13,855 bases of DNA from Candidatus Nomurabacteria bacterium. Its GTDB lineage: Bacteria > Patescibacteriota > Minisyncoccia > Phycocordibacterales > UBA2100. Positions within the stretch are counted from its first letter, which is position 1, and every line of letters begins with the position of its first letter. The stretch lies in assembly GCA_943359705.1 (NCBI GenBank), contig CALRIB010000015.1:1-13855 (forward strand). Direction: 5' to 3'. A model generated the notes under the pieces. The model was not told the origin of the DNA. It saw nothing but the letters and a program-made list of their open reading frames with translations, and did not search any database. A program made the translations under genes and the position numbers. Positions 12,913 through 13,855 of this stretch are shown here, piece after piece.

Positions 12913-13561
12913 GTTGCTCGATTATGCGCATAGATTGGCTTATTTTCAAATGTTTTCTACGAAGGCAGGGAACGCCTTTTTTGTAGTACATTCCAGCGCA
13001 AATTCGCACTGCCTCCTTCTTTGCGTATTTTAACTGCACATATGGCAATCGACTCAAATCAAGATGCCCTTTTACCTTCGCCTCCCTCTCTAGCCTATTT
13101 CGTAACCACTGAATATAGCTGAGACTAGCTGAAGCGAACGAAATATAAAAGCGAAAACTTTTCTTGAAAACAGAATCATAAAAAGAATAGCTACAACCGT
13201 CACCATCGAAATACCCCCTGAGGAAATCAAAGAAATACTCCTCAGGAATCGAGACCGATTTAATAGTTTTCGACTTCGCCGGCGACAATCCGATACTCAT
13301 CAAAAAACGATAAAAAAGTACGTCGCTAAATTGCACATGGTAAGCCATATTTCCAATGCCTGAGTACTTTTTACTTACTTTAGTTTTAATACCAAGACAT
13401 TCTTTGAATAGGATGACTTGTGCTTTATCGACCGAGGTCAGGTCAATATGTCGTCCGTCTTTTGACAGGCATCCATCTGCCGTCAGCAGGCCTATGGCAT
13501 ATGCAAATTCTAATGACCATCTGATCCGCACGGCTCCTTTCGGCTTCGACCCCGGCTTCAT
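12869..13561 (-). CDS. LAGLIDADG homing endonuclease running into tRNA-Leu
   Basis: 230 residues with two LAGLIDADG-type motifs, AYAIGLLTADG (20-30) and LRGYFDGDG (114-122), each with its metal-binding aspartate (D29, D121). It is therefore a single-chain two-motif endonuclease that could act as a monomer. The sequence is more A/T-rich and lysine/isoleucine-rich than its neighbours, a sign of transfer. No intein or intron frame is visible around it. The last 14 or so codons are the tRNA-Leu gene and those before them the tRNA promoter, so the enzyme's own part probably ends near LRRKHLK and the tail is host sequence. TATACT (13568-13573) ends 6 bases before ATG 13561, giving a leaderless start. 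The target site is unknown; the region just upstream of tRNA-Leu is a plausible candidate. Confidence 0.85.
   Translation of the reverse strand: MKPGSKPKGAVRIRWSLEFAYAIGLLTADGCLSKDGRHIDLTSVDKAQVILFKECLGIKTKVSKKYSGIGNMAYHVQFSDVLFYRFLMSIGLSPAKSKTIKSVSIPEEYFFDFLRGYFDGDGCSYSFYDSVFKKSFRFYISFASASLSYIQWLRNRLEREAKVKGHLDLSRLPYVQLKYAKKEAVRICAGMYYKKGVPCLRRKHLKISQSMRIIEQRRGGETGRHASFRS
12921..12949 (-). promoter_or_regulatory. tRNA-Leu promoter TTGAAA-17-CATAAT
   Basis: On the minus strand TTGAAA (12944-12949) and CATAAT (12921-12926) are exactly 17 bases apart, with the predicted start near 12914, two bases before the tRNA. It lies inside the last codons of the LAGLIDADG frame. Confidence 0.7.
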
Positions 13562-13567
13562 GTGCTA

Positions 13568-13573
13568 AGTATA
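13568..13573 (-). promoter_or_regulatory. -10 box TATACT for the LAGLIDADG gene
   Basis: TATACT ends 6 bases before the ATG at 13561, the same spacing as the host genes. The region upstream is A/T-rich without a clear -35. Confidence 0.55.
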
Positions 13574-13624
13574 ATATCTGAATCATATAGCGTATACCAA
13601 TTTATCCACACGCGACTGCCTGAA

Positions 13625-13640
13625 TCTCCCCGCACCCACA
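13625..13640 (+). repeat. Right copy of a 16-base inverted repeat
   Basis: TCTCCCCGCACCCACA, the exact reverse complement of 12799-12814. In its orientation it looks like the last T-stem bases and acceptor strand of a tRNA, but no T loop precedes it. It stands between the LAGLIDADG promoter and the promoter of the last gene. Confidence 0.7.
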
Positions 13641-13661
13641 AGAAGGCTCGCAGCACGATGG

Positions 13662-13667
13662 TACGAT
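13662..13667 (+). promoter_or_regulatory. -10 box TACGAT for the last gene
   Basis: TACGAT ends 6 bases before the ATG at 13674. The intervening TCAGGG is purine-rich but too close to the start to act as a ribosome site. Confidence 0.45.
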
Positions 13668-13673
13668 TCAGGG

Positions 13674-13855
13674 ATGCAATTGCGCGAACGGGAAATCGGA
13701 CGCGGGGAGATTTTGCACGCGCTCGTGTGCGCGCTCATCATCGGCACCGCTATTGCGGGTTATTTTTTTATCGACAAAACGACGAATAAGGAGACCTACC
13801 GCGTGCTGATGCAGCGAGTGCAGTCGTTTGCCGTCCTTTTCGACCCGGCAGAGGT
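13674..13855 (+). CDS. N-terminus of a membrane protein, probably a sensor, cut by the window edge
   Basis: 60 residues are visible. The start MQLREREIGRGEIL is followed by a membrane helix (about 14-34, HALVCALIIGTAIAGYFFI), then outside-facing DKTTNKETYRVLMQRVQSFA and VLFDPAEV. A single helix followed by a helical segment with LFDP is like the extracytoplasmic sensor part of CPR histidine kinases or PAS/GGDEF proteins as I remember them, but no signalling domain is in view. Start choice follows TACGAT ending 6 bases before the ATG. Confidence 0.6.
   Translation, partial: MQLREREIGRGEILHALVCALIIGTAIAGYFFIDKTTNKETYRVLMQRVQSFAVLFDPAE

Noticed and set aside
12962..12982. Terminator-like hairpin AAGGC/GCCTT followed by six T on the plus strand
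   Set aside because: No plus-strand transcript ends there; it falls inside the LAGLIDADG coding sequence and the stem is only five pairs.
12829..13561. Group I intron in tRNA-Leu carrying the endonuclease
   Set aside because: The tRNA is uninterrupted and folds completely; the endonuclease lies outside it.
12799..13640. A split or intron-containing tRNA made from the two inverted-repeat copies on the minus strand
   Set aside because: The acceptor strands would pair, but the sequence after GGGTGCG at the right end shows no T8, D arm or anticodon arm, and the pairing continues into the T stem.
1..13855. CRISPR arrays, insertion sequences and rRNA
   Set aside because: No regularly spaced repeats, transposase motifs or rRNA segments were seen on either strand.

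Overview
The window looks like a chromosomal piece of a Candidate Phyla Radiation (Patescibacteria, probably Parcubacteria-type) bacterium of moderately high GC. Reasons: very compact gene packing, single-gene peptidoglycan steps (murC, murD, murI), a VirD4/TraG-like ATPase, a short RsmI, many small membrane or secreted proteins of unknown role, and a palindrome read as LPTGRQA inside a gene, which I recall from such genomes. TGA is used as stop, so the code is standard. This assignment is inference from gene content; no marker gene for placement is present.

Layout. 1-5382 is read leftwards: murC, rsmI, a two-helix membrane protein, a secreted TIM-barrel-like protein, a type IV secretion-type ATPase, and the start of a secreted protein cut by the window edge. 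5527-6096 holds two small rightward genes, the first closed by a strong terminator. 6093-8182 is a leftward murD-murI pair with ATGA overlap. 8239-10469 is a rightward riboswitch-controlled operon of two surface-anchored proteins. 10473-11844 is a leftward pair, a queuosine-precursor transporter and a CofE-like ligase. 11894-12397 is a rightward RibD-C/DHFR-like reductase. 12402-13561 is leftward: a four-helix membrane protein, tRNA-Leu(CAG) with a tRNA 3' fragment behind it, and a LAGLIDADG endonuclease whose reading frame runs into the tRNA. A membrane protein, probably a sensor, starts at 13674 and runs off the end.

Two points stand out. First, the operon at 8448-10469 encodes a membrane-anchored DUF4430 (transcobalamin beta-domain-like) protein and a larger one with DUF4430 plus an alpha/alpha-barrel-like repeat region and a C-terminal membrane anchor. 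Its leader carries a compact cobalamin-riboswitch-like fold followed by mutually exclusive antiterminator and terminator hairpins. This suggests a vitamin B12 capture system resembling transcobalamin/intrinsic factor, with domain order reversed and under B12 control. Together with the queuosine-precursor transporter it fits a host-dependent cell that scavenges cofactors.

Second, almost every operon-head gene has a -10 hexamer ending 6 (once 7) bases before its ATG, so the mRNA should begin at the start codon. Leaderless transcription appears to be the rule here, and it decides several start codons that an ORF finder would place too far upstream. No intergenic stretch exceeds 300 bases.
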